A DNA stretch of 64,000 bases, taken from contig JACAFF010000039.1 of the NCBI GenBank assembly GCA_013388455.1, forward strand, positions 32,282-96,281, written 5' to 3'. This document shows, in pieces, positions 24,373 through 34,136 of this stretch. A program made the position numbers and the translations under genes. The notes beneath the pieces were generated by a model that ran no database searches, was not told the DNA's origin, and saw nothing but the letters and a program-made list of their open reading frames with translations. The first letter of the stretch is position 1. Every line of letters starts with the position of its first letter. The DNA comes from Nitrospirota bacterium. GTDB lineage: Bacteria; Nitrospirota; Thermodesulfovibrionia; Thermodesulfovibrionales; SM23-35.

Positions 24373-27042
24373 ATGACTAAAAGGAAAGTCAAAAAATACG
24401 TATACTTCTTCGGTAACGGCAGAGCTGATGGCAGAGGGACTATGAAAGATCTTTTAGGAGGGAAAGGAGCAGGATTGGCTGAAATGACAAATTTGAAGAT
24501 TCCAGTCCCTGCTGGTTTCACTATTACAACTGAAGCATGTAATGAGTACTTTAAAGCCGGGAAAAAATATCCTCCAGGAATGTGGAAACAGGTTATTGAT
24601 AACTTGAAGAAGGTAGAGAAAGTAATGGGAATGAGATTTGGTGACTCTTCTAACCCTCTTCTTGTTTCAGTAAGATCAGGTGCAAAATTTTCTATGCCTG
24701 GTATGATGGATACTGTATTAAATCTTGGGCTTAATGATATAACGATGAACGCATTGATTAAAAAGACTGGTAATGAACGGTTCGTATATGATGCTTACAG
24801 AAGACTTATTACAATGTTTGGTAGTATTGTTATGGGACTTGACAGGCAGAGATTCGAAAAAACACTTGAAGGTTTAAAGGAAAGAAAAGGAGTTCATCTT
24901 GATACTGAACTGACAGCAGAGGATCTTAAAGAACTTATTGAAGAATACAAGATTATATATAAAAGAGGAACTGGAGAAGATTTTCCAACAGACCCAATGG
25001 AACAACTTAATAAAGCAATTAGTGCAGTATTTAATTCATGGTTTGGGGACAGGGCTGTTAAATATAGACGTCTGAATGATATCCCTGATGATCTTGGTAC
25101 AGCGTGCAATATTCAATCAATGGTTTTTGGTAATCTTGGAGAGAATTCAGGTACTGGAGTTGGTTTTACAAGAGACCCATCAACAGGTGAGAAAAGATTT
25201 TTTGCAGAGTGTTTGATAAATGCTCAAGGAGAGGATGTTGTAGCAGGAATAAGGACTCCCCTCAGAATAGAAGAATTAAAGAAAAGACTTCCTGAAGCTT
25301 TTAAAGAACTTAACAGAATTTACCAGAAACTTGAGAAGCATTACCGTGATATGCTTGATATAGAATTTACAATTCAGGAAGGGAAACTATATATGTTACA
25401 AACAAGAATAGGCAAGAGAACCGCTGCTGCTGCCCTTAAGATTGCAATAAGCATGGTTAAAGAGAAGTTAATCGACAAAAAGACCGCTTTAATGAGAATA
25501 GATCCACAACAACTCGATCAATTACTTCATCCCATGATAGACCCTAAGGCTCAGGTTAGGGTAATTGCCAAAGGTCTTCCAGCATCACCAGGGGCTGCAG
25601 TCGGAAAAGTTGTATTTACAGCAGAAGATGCTGAAAAGGCAGCAGACAAAGGCGAAAAGGTTATTCTTGTAAGAACGGAGACATCGCCAGAAGATATTGG
25701 AGGAATGAATGCTGCTCAAGGAATTCTTACAGCAAGAGGAGGAATGACTTCACATGCTGCTGTCGTGGCACGAGGAATGGGAAAATGCTGTGTTGTGGGT
25801 TGTGGCGCAATAAATATTAATGAGATACAAAGATATTTTACTGTAAATGATCTTGTTATCAAAGAAAATGATTATATAACACTGAATGGGACAACAGGTG
25901 AGGTTATACTTGGAGAGGCTTCTCTGGTAGTGCCTGAGCTCACAGGTGATTTTGGAAAGTTTATGCAATGGGTAGATGAATTCAGGAAACTTGGAGTAAG
26001 AACAAATGCAGACAATCCTCATGATTCTGAAGTTGCAAGGAAATTTGGTGCTGAAGGCATAGGCTTATGCAGGACAGAACACATGTTTTTTGCTCCTGAA
26101 AGGGTAAGTGCCATGCGAGAAATGATACTCGCAGATGATATTGAAGGACGGGAAAGGGCACTTGTAAAATTGTTGCCTATGCAGAAGTCAGACTTTATAG
26201 AAATCTTTAAAGTAATGAAAGGTTTGCCTGTAACTATACGTCTTCTTGACCCACCACTTCATGAATTCCTTCCACATACTGATGAAGAATTAAAAGCCCT
26301 CTCTGTATCAATGGAAGTGCCCTTTGAAAAACTGAAAGCAAGAAACAAGGCATTACATGAATTCAACCCGATGCTCGGGCATAGAGGTTGCAGGCTTGGT
26401 ATAACATATCCTGAGATTTATGAAATGCAGGTAAGGGCAATAATGGAGGCTACATGCGAATTAGCAAAGCAGAAAATAAATGTAATACCGGAAATTATGA
26501 TTCCACTCGTAGGACACGTCAATGAGCTCAAATTTATGCGGGAACTTACGGTAAGAATTGCTGAAAAAGTTCAGAAAGAATATAACACTAAAGTTAAATA
26601 TACAATAGGTACCATGATAGAACTTCCGAGAGCTGCCTTAACAGCAGATGAAATTGCCACACAGGCAGACTTTTATTCTTTTGGTACAAATGATTTGACA
26701 CAGACAGGGTTCGGCCTTTCAAGAGATGATGCAGGAAGATTCCTTCCGTATTATGTAGAGAAGGGCATATTGGAGAATGACCCATTTATAACACTTGATC
26801 AGTCAGGCATAGGACTCATGATAAAGATAGCAGTTGAAAAGGGAAGGAGAGTCAAGAAAGGCTTGAAGATAGGAATATGCGGAGAACATGGTGGGGATCC
26901 AAAATCAGTAGAATTCTGTCATAAAGTCGGACTTGATTATGTCAGTTGTTCACCATTCAGGGTTCCTATTGCAAAGCTTGCTGCTGCACAAGCGGTGCTG
27001 AAAGAGAAAATGAAAAAAGATTTATGTAAATCTACTGTGTAG
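24373..27042 (+). CDS. ppdK: Pyruvate, phosphate dikinase
   Basis: Interconverts pyruvate, ATP and phosphate with PEP, AMP and pyrophosphate in central carbon metabolism. The N-terminal ATP-grasp domain begins VYFFGNGRADG and GGKGAGLAEMT. The swivelling phosphohistidine domain has GGMTSHAAVVARGMGK near residue 460 (catalytic His, with the regulatory Thr two residues before it). The C-terminal PEP domain has GLCRTEHMFF and the catalytic Cys in IGICGEHGGDP. Start at ATG 24373 after GGAGG. 889 aa, normal. With the gapN gene downstream it suggests flexible glycolytic/gluconeogenic flux. Confidence 0.96.
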   Translation: MTKRKVKKYVYFFGNGRADGRGTMKDLLGGKGAGLAEMTNLKIPVPAGFTITTEACNEYFKAGKKYPPGMWKQVIDNLKKVEKVMGMRFGDSSNPLLVSVRSGAKFSMPGMMDTVLNLGLNDITMNALIKKTGNERFVYDAYRRLITMFGSIVMGLDRQRFEKTLEGLKERKGVHLDTELTAEDLKELIEEYKIIYKRGTGEDFPTDPMEQLNKAISAVFNSWFGDRAVKYRRLNDIPDDLGTACNIQSMVFGNLGENSGTGVGFTRDPSTGEKRFFAECLINAQGEDVVAGIRTPLRIEELKKRLPEAFKELNRIYQKLEKHYRDMLDIEFTIQEGKLYMLQTRIGKRTAAAALKIAISMVKEKLIDKKTALMRIDPQQLDQLLHPMIDPKAQVRVIAKGLPASPGAAVGKVVFTAEDAEKAADKGEKVILVRTETSPEDIGGMNAAQGILTARGGMTSHAAVVARGMGKCCVVGCGAININEIQRYFTVNDLVIKENDYITLNGTTGEVILGEASLVVPELTGDFGKFMQWVDEFRKLGVRTNADNPHDSEVARKFGAEGIGLCRTEHMFFAPERVSAMREMILADDIEGRERALVKLLPMQKSDFIEIFKVMKGLPVTIRLLDPPLHEFLPHTDEELKALSVSMEVPFEKLKARNKALHEFNPMLGHRGCRLGITYPEIYEMQVRAIMEATCELAKQKINVIPEIMIPLVGHVNELKFMRELTVRIAEKVQKEYNTKVKYTIGTMIELPRAALTADEIATQADFYSFGTNDLTQTGFGLSRDDAGRFLPYYVEKGILENDPFITLDQSGIGLMIKIAVEKGRRVKKGLKIGICGEHGGDPKSVEFCHKVGLDYVSCSPFRVPIAKLAAAQAVLKEKMKKDLCKSTV

Positions 27043-27072
27043 ATTTTTTTAATTATTAATTATTAAAAAAAT
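27043..27072 (+). terminator. AT-only perfect hairpin directly after ppdK
   Basis: Arms ATTTTTTTAAT and ATTAAAAAAAT match over 11 bp around an 8-nt loop, starting one base after the stop codon. Being all A/T, the stem is weak and lacks a following T-run. It may be a processing or 3'-end element instead of a true terminator. Confidence 0.3.
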
Positions 27073-27141
27073 GTATATTTACAGATTTGTTAATTCTATG
27101 TTATTTTTAAGTTTACGAAAAATTTGAAAGGTGGTGAAGTG

Positions 27142-27411
27142 ATGGCGATTGATAAGACATCTAAACAGTCAATAATCAATGACTTTAGGTTACACGAAAA
27201 TGATACAGGTTCACCTGAAGTGCAAATTGCATTATTGAGTAAAAGAATAAATTATCTTACCGAACATTTCAAAACCCATAAAAGAGATCATCACTCAAGA
27301 AGGGGACTTTTAAAACTTGTAAGTCAAAGAAGGAGGCTACTTGATTACCTGAAATCATCAAATAAGGAAAGATATGAAAAGGTAATAGAACGTTTGGAAA
27401 TAAGAAAATAA
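27142..27411 (+). CDS. rpsO: Small ribosomal subunit protein uS15
   Basis: Binds 16S rRNA early in 30S assembly. It shows the family's [36 protein letters not shown] core and [13 protein letters not shown]. Start at ATG 27142 (MAIDKTSKQ), 8-10 nt after a GGTGGTG site; the upstream TTG frame only covers that site. 89 aa. Its TAA shares an A with the pnp ATG, the widely conserved rpsO-pnp pair, in which PNPase and S15 expression are often linked by leader-level autoregulation. Confidence 0.97.
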   Translation: MAIDKTSKQSIINDFRLHENDTGSPEVQIALLSKRINYLTEHFKTHKRDHHSRRGLLKLVSQRRRLLDYLKSSNKERYEKVIERLEIRK

Positions 27412-29507
27412 TGTATAAAGTTGAAACAGAAATTCATGGCAAGAAACTTACTCTGGAGACGGGAAAAATTGCAAAACAAGCTGATGGGGCAATAATTGCC
27501 CAATATGGTGATACTGTTGTACTTGCGACTGCTGTAGCAGATACAACATTAAAAGAAGGCCTCGATTTTATCCCTCTCACTATAGATTATCAAGAAAAAG
27601 CATATTCAGCAGGAAAGATTCCCGGAGGTTTTTTCAAACGGGAAGGACGTCCAAGTGAAAAGGAGATACTTACATCACGTCTAATTGATAGACCTATTAG
27701 ACCATTATTCCCGAAAGGATTTTATCATGAAACCCAGGGTATTGTAAGTGTCCTTTCTTATGGAGATGAGAATATCTCAGATATACTTGGTATTATAAGT
27801 ATGTCCGCAGCTCTTACAATTTCTGATATTCCGTTTAAAACACCTGTTGGTGCAGTTAGAATTGGAAGGGTTGCAGGTTCATTTGTAATAAATCCCGACT
27901 TGAGGGTTGTTGAGGAATGTGACTTAAATCTAATTGTTGCAGGAACCGAGGACGCTGTTGTAATGGTAGAAGGTGAAGCTCTCGAAGTATTAGAAGCAGA
28001 TCTTATTGAGGCTTTGGATATTGCACATGAGGAAATTAAACATATATGCAAACTTCAGAGAGAGTTTCAAGTTAACGCAGGAAAAGAAAAAAGAAGTATC
28101 GCAGTACCTGAAATAAATCAAGAACTTAAAAAAGCTGTGAATGAAATAGCTATTGATAAAATTAAATCTGCTATTACCATACCAGATAAGATCAAGAGGC
28201 AACGATCCCTTGATGAAATACTGAAAGAAGTAATAGATCAATTAAATACTGATGAGAAGGATCTAACTCTTGATATTGCCGCAGTATTCAATGAAATTGA
28301 AAGAGAACTGGTAAGAGGTATGATAATAAATGAGAACAGGCGTGTTGATGGCCGAACAAATAAAGACATAAGACCGATAAGTGCTGATGTTGGTATCCTC
28401 CCCAGAACTCATGGGTCAGCTTTGTTTATCAGAGGTGAAACACAGTGTCTTGCTGTTGTAACCCTTGGAACATCAGATGATGAACAAAAGATAGATTCAC
28501 TCGATGGTGAATCATTTAAAACATTTATGCTGCATTATAATTTTCCTCCATTCAGTGTTGGAGAAGTAAAACCATTGAAATCTCCAGGAAGGCGAGAGAT
28601 AGGGCATGGTATGCTTGCTGAAAGAGCACTCAAGGCTATTATCCCTCCAAAACCAACATTCCCCTATACTATAAGGATTGTTTCAGATATTCTTGAATCA
28701 AATGGCTCATCTTCGATGGCAACAGTTTGTGGAGGTTCCCTGGCACTTATGGATGCAGGCGTTCCAATAAAATCACATGTTGCCGGAATTGCAATGGGTC
28801 TTATTAAAGAAAATGAAAAGGTTGTTATACTTACAGACATACTTGGACTTGAAGACCATCTTGGAGATATGGACTTTAAGGTAACAGGGACTGAAAAAGG
28901 TATAACTGCTTTCCAGCTTGATACAAAGATAGGCGGAATAACTCGTAATATTATGGAAGAGGCTCTTGAGCAGGCAAGACAGGGGAGACTTTTTATACTT
29001 GAAAAAATGAAGGAAACAATTAGTGTACCAAGAGAAAATCTTGCTCCAAATGCGCCGAGAATCTATACTATGCAGATAAAACAGGACAAAATACGCGACG
29101 TGATAGGAACAGGGGGGAAGGTTATAAGAGGGATTGTTGAGCAGACAGGAGTAAAGATAGATATAGAGGACAGCGGTATTATAAATATTGCATCACCTGA
29201 CGGTGAATCTGCAAAAAAAGCAATTGAGATAATAAATAGTATTACAGCGGAAGCTGAACTCGGGAGAATATATCTCGGAAAAGTGAAGAGAATCGTTGAT
29301 TTTGGTGCTTTTGTAGAGATACTGCCTGGAACAGAAGGCTTATTACATATATCGCAGATATCAGATAGAAGGATAGCAAAAGTAACTGATGAAATACACG
29401 AAGGAGACGAAGTACTGGTAAAAGTTATTGAAATTGATAAGATGGGCAGAATACGTCTTTCAAGAAGAGAAGCCATGAGAGAAAAGAGCGAGATAAAAAG
29501 AAGATAA
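27411..29507 (+). CDS. pnp: Polyribonucleotide nucleotidyltransferase (PNPase)
   Basis: Trimeric 3'-5' phosphorolytic exoribonuclease of the RNA degradosome. Two RNase PH domains (first with PGGFFKREGRPSEKEIL; second with LDGESFKTFMLHYNFPPFSVGE and the DILGLEDHLGDMDFK catalytic aspartates) flank a helical linker. KH (near residue 555) and S1 (near 622, GKVKRIVDFGAFVEILPGTEGLLH) domains follow. 698 aa, normal. It begins at the rpsO stop codon. Confidence 0.97.
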   Translation: MYKVETEIHGKKLTLETGKIAKQADGAIIAQYGDTVVLATAVADTTLKEGLDFIPLTIDYQEKAYSAGKIPGGFFKREGRPSEKEILTSRLIDRPIRPLFPKGFYHETQGIVSVLSYGDENISDILGIISMSAALTISDIPFKTPVGAVRIGRVAGSFVINPDLRVVEECDLNLIVAGTEDAVVMVEGEALEVLEADLIEALDIAHEEIKHICKLQREFQVNAGKEKRSIAVPEINQELKKAVNEIAIDKIKSAITIPDKIKRQRSLDEILKEVIDQLNTDEKDLTLDIAAVFNEIERELVRGMIINENRRVDGRTNKDIRPISADVGILPRTHGSALFIRGETQCLAVVTLGTSDDEQKIDSLDGESFKTFMLHYNFPPFSVGEVKPLKSPGRREIGHGMLAERALKAIIPPKPTFPYTIRIVSDILESNGSSSMATVCGGSLALMDAGVPIKSHVAGIAMGLIKENEKVVILTDILGLEDHLGDMDFKVTGTEKGITAFQLDTKIGGITRNIMEEALEQARQGRLFILEKMKETISVPRENLAPNAPRIYTMQIKQDKIRDVIGTGGKVIRGIVEQTGVKIDIEDSGIINIASPDGESAKKAIEIINSITAEAELGRIYLGKVKRIVDFGAFVEILPGTEGLLHISQISDRRIAKVTDEIHEGDEVLVKVIEIDKMGRIRLSRREAMREKSEIKRR

Positions 29508-29524
29508 GAAATAATAAATATTAC

Positions 29525-29557
29525 AAAAGGGGATATATTAGGTGTATCCCTTTTTAA
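29525..29557 (+). terminator. Rho-independent terminator after pnp
   Basis: AAAAGGGGATA and TATCCCTTTTT pair with one bulged base across a short AT-rich loop, and the right arm runs directly into TTTTTAATTTTT. It lies 18 bp after the pnp stop and is the natural end of the rpsO-pnp unit. Confidence 0.75.
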
Positions 29558-29650
29558 TTTTTATTAGGTTCATTTCGGGGGTAACAAAGGCAGTCTTTAT
29601 CGCAGAATTCAGGGATAAATTAACTTGTTAAATAAATTACGAGTATAACT

Positions 29651-30895
29651 ATGTATGTAAGAGAACATTTATCAAATAATATTCCGGTTGTTATGGAAGT
29701 GCTCAAGAACATGAGGTCAGTTGTCCTTGGCGTGTGGGTTAAAGTAGGAGCAAGAAATGAGAATCCAAAAAAAAGTGGGATTTCACATTTTCTTGAACAT
29801 ATGTTTTTCAAGGGGACAAAGAAAAGAAGCGCAAAGGATTTAGCAGTTGAGATCGATTCACTTGGAGGTGAGCTGAACGCATTTACATCAAGAGAGACTA
29901 CAACTTTCTATGTGAAGATACTCGACGAATATCTTGAAAAAGGCATTGATCTTTTATCAGATATTTTTTGTAATTCTATATTTCCTGAAGATGAGATAGA
30001 GAAAGAGAAGAGGATTATTAAGGAAGAAATAAAGATGGTCGAGGACTCGCCGGATGATTATATTCATGATTTATTTAATCATACCGTATGGGGCAATACA
30101 GGACTTGGACAATCTGTGCTTGGGAAAAGAGAAACGATAAGGTCTTTTACAAAAAATGATATTATGAGACATATAAAAACCTACTATGGAAAAGAAAATA
30201 TTGTTATATCCTGTGCAGGTAACTTTGAACCTCAAAAATTACTTAAATTATTGAATAAAAGCTTCATCAAAATACAAAATAGTTGTTGCTCAGAAAAAAA
30301 CAACATTCCTGAATTTAAGAATAGGGTTGAATTATTTGAAAAAGAACTTTCAGAGGCTCATATATGTTTTGGTATTAAAGGGATTCCACAGGCAAGCAAT
30401 AAGAGATATGCACTTTTTCTTTTAAACACAATTTTAGGAGCTGGTGTTAGTTCAAAGCTTTTTCAGGAAATAAGAGAAAAAAGAGGATTGGCGTATACAA
30501 TATATTCTTTTCTCGCATCATATTTTGATACGGGTTTGTGGGGAATATATGCCGGGGTAAGCAGAAAAAATGTGACTGAAGTAATCGAACTCATTATGAT
30601 GGAAATGTTTAGTTTGTGGAAAACTATTAATAAAAAAGAACTTGAACGTGCGAAAAATCAGCTAAAAGGAAATATTATGCTTTCGCTTGAGTCTACAAGC
30701 AGTCGGATGAATAATATTGCACGCCAGGAGATATATTATGGAAAATACTATTCTCCAAAAGAAATTATGCAAAAAATTGATGTTGTAACTATAGATAAAC
30801 TGAAACAACTTGCAGAAGAATTGATCGATCAAAAGCTATTTGCATTGACTGTCTATGGTCCTGTTAAAGAAGAGCAGTTGAAGGGGTTTTTATGA
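29651..30895 (+). CDS. M16-family zinc peptidase
   Basis: Insulinase-like metallopeptidase, close in layout to mitochondrial processing peptidase beta and Bacillus YmxG (MlpA). The inverted zinc motif HFLEHMFFKGT is near residue 47, the third ligand Glu is in the KEEIKMVEDSPDDY region about 76 residues later, and the second half carries the R/Y-containing substrate segment (REKRGLAYTIYSF). No signal peptide, so probably cytoplasmic. 414 aa. Location after pnp is common in bacteria. Physiological substrates are not known. Confidence 0.9.
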   Translation: MYVREHLSNNIPVVMEVLKNMRSVVLGVWVKVGARNENPKKSGISHFLEHMFFKGTKKRSAKDLAVEIDSLGGELNAFTSRETTTFYVKILDEYLEKGIDLLSDIFCNSIFPEDEIEKEKRIIKEEIKMVEDSPDDYIHDLFNHTVWGNTGLGQSVLGKRETIRSFTKNDIMRHIKTYYGKENIVISCAGNFEPQKLLKLLNKSFIKIQNSCCSEKNNIPEFKNRVELFEKELSEAHICFGIKGIPQASNKRYALFLLNTILGAGVSSKLFQEIREKRGLAYTIYSFLASYFDTGLWGIYAGVSRKNVTEVIELIMMEMFSLWKTINKKELERAKNQLKGNIMLSLESTSSRMNNIARQEIYYGKYYSPKEIMQKIDVVTIDKLKQLAEELIDQKLFALTVYGPVKEEQLKGFL

Positions 30896-30972
30896 TATAA
30901 TTATTATGTTTTTAACATACTGATTTCTCTCATCTTTCTGAGCTTTATACTCTTTTTAATTAGGAGGAAATT

Positions 30973-31140
30973 ATGCCAGCATATGAGTATATCTGCAAAG
31001 ACTGTGGGAATGAGTTTCTGGTTTTTCTTTCTATCAAGGAATATGAAGCAAACCCAAAAGTTAAATGTTCAAAGTGCCAGAGCGACAATGTTGTAAAGAA
31101 ACTTACTTCTTTTTATACAAAGACGAGTAAGAAATCTTAA
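30973..31140 (+). CDS. FmdB-family zinc ribbon protein
   Basis: A 55-residue protein starting MPAYEYICKDCGNEF with a second pair CSKC about 26 residues later: the CxxC...CxxC ribbon of the FmdB/CxxC_CXXC_SSSS family. A consensus AGGAGG lies 6 nt before ATG 30973. The C-terminus is short and basic (TKTSKKS). FmdB relatives were named from a formamidase locus, but their function is unresolved. Confidence 0.85.
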   Translation: MPAYEYICKDCGNEFLVFLSIKEYEANPKVKCSKCQSDNVVKKLTSFYTKTSKKS

Positions 31141-31166
31141 ATGATATTTTGTATTTTTTGAATTAA

Positions 31167-31187
31167 GACTGAAATTCCTTTTCAGTC
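31167..31187 (+). terminator. Small hairpin after the FmdB gene
   Basis: Perfect 8-bp arms GACTGAAA/TTTCAGTC around TTCCT, 26 bp beyond the FmdB stop. No adjacent T-run; a T/A-rich tract begins about 12 nt later. Could be a weak terminator. Confidence 0.35.
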
Positions 31188-31249
31188 GTCGTGGCTTCTG
31201 TATTTTTAAAAATTTTATTACATTTCTGGGTTGAAAAGATGAAATTTAG

Positions 31250-32830
31250 ATGATTATAGAACAGAAAATCAGACATTTATTTCCTGATGAATCGCATATT
31301 CCTGAAAAGTTTTTATTAAAAAAACAGGTTATTTATAATCAATACCTTATAAATGGAGAGCTTCAAGAATGGTCAGGGAAAATGTGCGATGTTATTTCTC
31401 CTGTCCGTCTTAAAAATTCAACTGGTATATTTCAAAAAGTAATAGGAAAGTATCCAAGTCTGACAGAAAAGGAAGCTATCGAAGCACTTAATTCTTCTCT
31501 TCAGGCATATGATTATGGAAGAGGAATCTGGCCTTCATTGCCATTAGTTGAAAGAATAGGATATTTTTTAAATTTTGTCGAACATTTGCAGAAAAAGAAG
31601 GAAGAAATAATTACTCTGCTGATGTGGGAAATAGGGAAACTGTATACCGATTCCCAAAAAGAATTCACCCGCACAGTGTCTTATATTAAAAACTCAATAA
31701 AAAAACTTAAAGAATTTCACAGTAATTCATTAAAACCTCTAAGAGGAAATAGACTAATAGGAAAGATAAGGTTTACACCATTGGGTGTTGTTCTCTGCAT
31801 GGGACCTTTTAATTACCCATTATATGAAACCTTCACGATTCTTACTCCTGCCCTTTTAATGGGAAATACTGTTATTATGAAAACCCCTAAATATGGTATT
31901 CTATTATTCCATCATATAATTAATGCATTTAAAAGTTCATTCCCACCAGGAGTCGTTAATATAATACACGGTGACCCAAAGAACATTATATCGCCTATTA
32001 TTAAATCAGGTAAAATAAATGTGCTTGCATTTACAGGATTAAAAAGCACAGCAGAATATTTGATGAGTCAGCATCCAGATCCTCAGAAACTCTTTACAAT
32101 TCTTGGTTTAGAAGCAAAGAATCCCGCAATTATTCTTCCAGATGCAGATATTTATCAGGCTGTTGAGGAATGTTTAAAGGGCAGTCTTTTTTTTAACGGA
32201 CAAAGATGCACAGCCTTGAAAATAATATTTGTTCACACAAAAATCGTTAAACAATTTATCAAAATGTTTAAAGAAGCGATTGAAAGAATTGGTTTTGGGA
32301 TGCCTTGGGAAAAGGGAGTAATGATAACACCACTTACAGAACCGGACAAGCCTGTGTATCTGAAGAAATTAATTATGGATGCTGAAAATGGTGGCGCTAA
32401 AGTAATAAATGATTATGGTGGAACTATAAATCAAACCTTTTTTTATCCTGCTCTGCTTTATCCTGTTAATTTAAAAATGAGAATATATACCGAAGAACAA
32501 TTTGGACCTGTAGTCCCTGTTGTTCCATTTGATGATATTCAGGAGCCTGTGCAATATATTATCGAGTCAGTATATGGACAACAGTTGAGCATATTCGGAA
32601 ATGATGCTGATATTATTTCAAAGCTTATTGATATTCTGATTCATCAGGTATGTAGAATAAACATAAACAGTATGTGTCAGCGGGGGCCGGATAAATTTCC
32701 TTTTGGTGGTAAAAAAGATTCCGGAGGTTGTGTATTATCTATTGCAGATGCGCTACAACTTTTTTCTATGAAGATGATTATTTCTGCGAAAAAAAGTGAA
32801 GATGTTTTTTTAAACATTTATAATAAATAA
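31250..32830 (+). CDS. gapN: NADP-dependent non-phosphorylating glyceraldehyde-3-phosphate dehydrogenase (GAPN-type)
   Basis: Aldehyde dehydrogenase superfamily member that fits the GAPN branch, which oxidises glyceraldehyde 3-phosphate directly to 3-phosphoglycerate and makes NADPH without ATP. Characteristic stretches: LLMWEIGK, LGVVLCMGPFNYPLYETF, FPPGVVNIIHG, LGLEAKNPAII (catalytic Glu) and FNGQRCTALK with nucleophile Cys near residue 320, then EEQFGPVVPVVPF. 526 aa, slightly long because of an N-terminal extension. The ribosome site is weak. Substrate assignment rests on family resemblance. Confidence 0.82.
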   Translation: MIIEQKIRHLFPDESHIPEKFLLKKQVIYNQYLINGELQEWSGKMCDVISPVRLKNSTGIFQKVIGKYPSLTEKEAIEALNSSLQAYDYGRGIWPSLPLVERIGYFLNFVEHLQKKKEEIITLLMWEIGKLYTDSQKEFTRTVSYIKNSIKKLKEFHSNSLKPLRGNRLIGKIRFTPLGVVLCMGPFNYPLYETFTILTPALLMGNTVIMKTPKYGILLFHHIINAFKSSFPPGVVNIIHGDPKNIISPIIKSGKINVLAFTGLKSTAEYLMSQHPDPQKLFTILGLEAKNPAIILPDADIYQAVEECLKGSLFFNGQRCTALKIIFVHTKIVKQFIKMFKEAIERIGFGMPWEKGVMITPLTEPDKPVYLKKLIMDAENGGAKVINDYGGTINQTFFYPALLYPVNLKMRIYTEEQFGPVVPVVPFDDIQEPVQYIIESVYGQQLSIFGNDADIISKLIDILIHQVCRININSMCQRGPDKFPFGGKKDSGGCVLSIADALQLFSMKMIISAKKSEDVFLNIYNK

Positions 32831-32863
32831 ATATTATTTATGTATAATATTTCAGGAGGAATC

Positions 32864-33298
32864 ATGAAATATCAAATAGGCAGAATTGGACGCGTAGTTG
32901 TGGCAAGATTTGAGGATAAAGAAGATATTCTTACGAATATCATTGACATTGCAAAAAAAGAAAATATAAAAAACGCAATACTTTATATAGTAGGCGGAAT
33001 AAAAAAAGCAAGAATAGTTGTAGGACCTGAGAGAGATGAGCTTCCTCCAACGCCTGTATGGAAAGAAATAAATGAAAGTCATGAGATTTTAGGAATTGGC
33101 ACAATTTTCTGGCAGGAAAATGAACCTAAAATTCACTTTCATGGTGCATATGGGAAGAAAGATTTAGTTTATGTTGGATGTCTAAGGGAAAAATCAGAAA
33201 CATTTCTGATCATTGAAGCTGTAATTTTTGAGATCAATGATATAAATGCACAAAGAGAATTGGATAAAGAATCAGGGTTAAACCTTCTTAAATTATAA
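32864..33298 (+). CDS. PPC/DUF296 domain protein
   Basis: Single PCC (plants and prokaryotes conserved) domain, the fold found in AT-hook proteins of plants and in many small bacterial proteins. Seen here: MKYQIGRIGRVVVARFEDKED, AILYIVGGIKKARIVVGP and a histidine-rich WQENEPKIHFHGAYGKKD that resembles the metal-binding site of bacterial members. Start at ATG 32864 right after AGGAGG. 144 aa. It lies just before the LuxR-type gene, whose ATG overlaps its stop. Function unknown; bacterial DUF296 proteins are sometimes called DNA-binding without direct proof. Confidence 0.82.
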   Translation: MKYQIGRIGRVVVARFEDKEDILTNIIDIAKKENIKNAILYIVGGIKKARIVVGPERDELPPTPVWKEINESHEILGIGTIFWQENEPKIHFHGAYGKKDLVYVGCLREKSETFLIIEAVIFEINDINAQRELDKESGLNLLKL

Positions 33299-33864
33299 TG
33301 AATAAGGTTAATCAAATGAATGAGATGATTGATTTTGTTCTTCACAAATGTCCTATCGGGCTTATTATTTTAGATAAGAAGATGGATATAGTCTTTAAAA
33401 ATAAAAAAGCAGATATTTTTCTAAAAAGATTTGAGTTGCCCGATGATGTCATTAATATAATCAGAAGAATTTTTAATGCTATAGATGACAAACGACTGGA
33501 CGAACTATTTCCTGGTGAAATTTATGTATTTAAAAAATTTGAAGGTTCTCCCAGTAATTGGAGATTCAGATTTTATATATATGAAAAGGATGACCCTCTA
33601 ATATATATTTTGATTATTGAAGAAACTATTTCAAACAAATTAGATATGAACGATATACGAAAACAATACCGTTTAACAAGAAGAGAGACTGATGTGCTGA
33701 GAAGGGTATTGGATGGCTTAAAGAATATTGAGATTGCTGAAGAACTCGAGATAACAGAACAGACTGTCAAAGACCATCTCAGTAATATTTATATTAAAAT
33801 GAATTCTGAGAACAGATTAACGCTTTTGCGAAAACTGTTAGGTACTCCGAATATGAATTCTTAA
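33298..33864 (+). CDS. LuxR-family transcriptional regulator with N-terminal sensor-like domain
   Basis: The C-terminal GerE helix-turn-helix (residues about 122-185) is clear: LTRRETDVLRRVLDGLKNIEIAEEL then TEQTVKDHLSNIYIKM. Residues 1-110 resemble a small PAS-type domain (CPIGLIILDKKMDIVFKNKKA). No receiver domain, so it is not a classical response regulator. Its ATG overlaps the stop of the PPC gene, so both are expressed together. Signal and target genes are unknown; it may act on the neighbouring genes. Confidence 0.83.
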   Translation: MNKVNQMNEMIDFVLHKCPIGLIILDKKMDIVFKNKKADIFLKRFELPDDVINIIRRIFNAIDDKRLDELFPGEIYVFKKFEGSPSNWRFRFYIYEKDDPLIYILIIEETISNKLDMNDIRKQYRLTRRETDVLRRVLDGLKNIEIAEELEITEQTVKDHLSNIYIKMNSENRLTLLRKLLGTPNMNS

Positions 33865-34041
33865 TCAATTTTCTAAAATGAAGAACACTGCGGTAAGATC
33901 GCTGTATATTTAAATTTGTGAATATCTTCTCTGCTGTCCAAAATAATTCTGTGAAGCATGTGACTCAATTTATGGAGCGAAATAAACTACCTCTATGTAT
34001 ATTAAAAATCTATGAATAAAATGGGGTAGATTTATTTTCAC

Positions 34042-34059
34042 ATCCTACCTGTGTAGGAT
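34042..34059. promoter_or_regulatory. Short perfect dyad in the gap before the diguanylate cyclase gene
   Basis: ATCCTAC and GTAGGAT are separated by CTGT, 78 bp before the cyclase ATG. The size fits an operator for a dimeric regulator, possibly the LuxR-type protein upstream. The remaining 272-bp gap (33865-34136) shows no gene or other structure that I recognise. Confidence 0.3.
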
Positions 34060-34136
34060 TGACTTCAACAAAATAATAAACAACAATATAATTAAAAAAT
34101 AAATATATTTGCTGAACGAAGAAGAGGGTTTTATTC

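Noticed and set aside
27758..28051. Antisense ORF in pnp as a gene
   Set aside because: Serine-rich composition typical of a reversed coding strand; no start signal.
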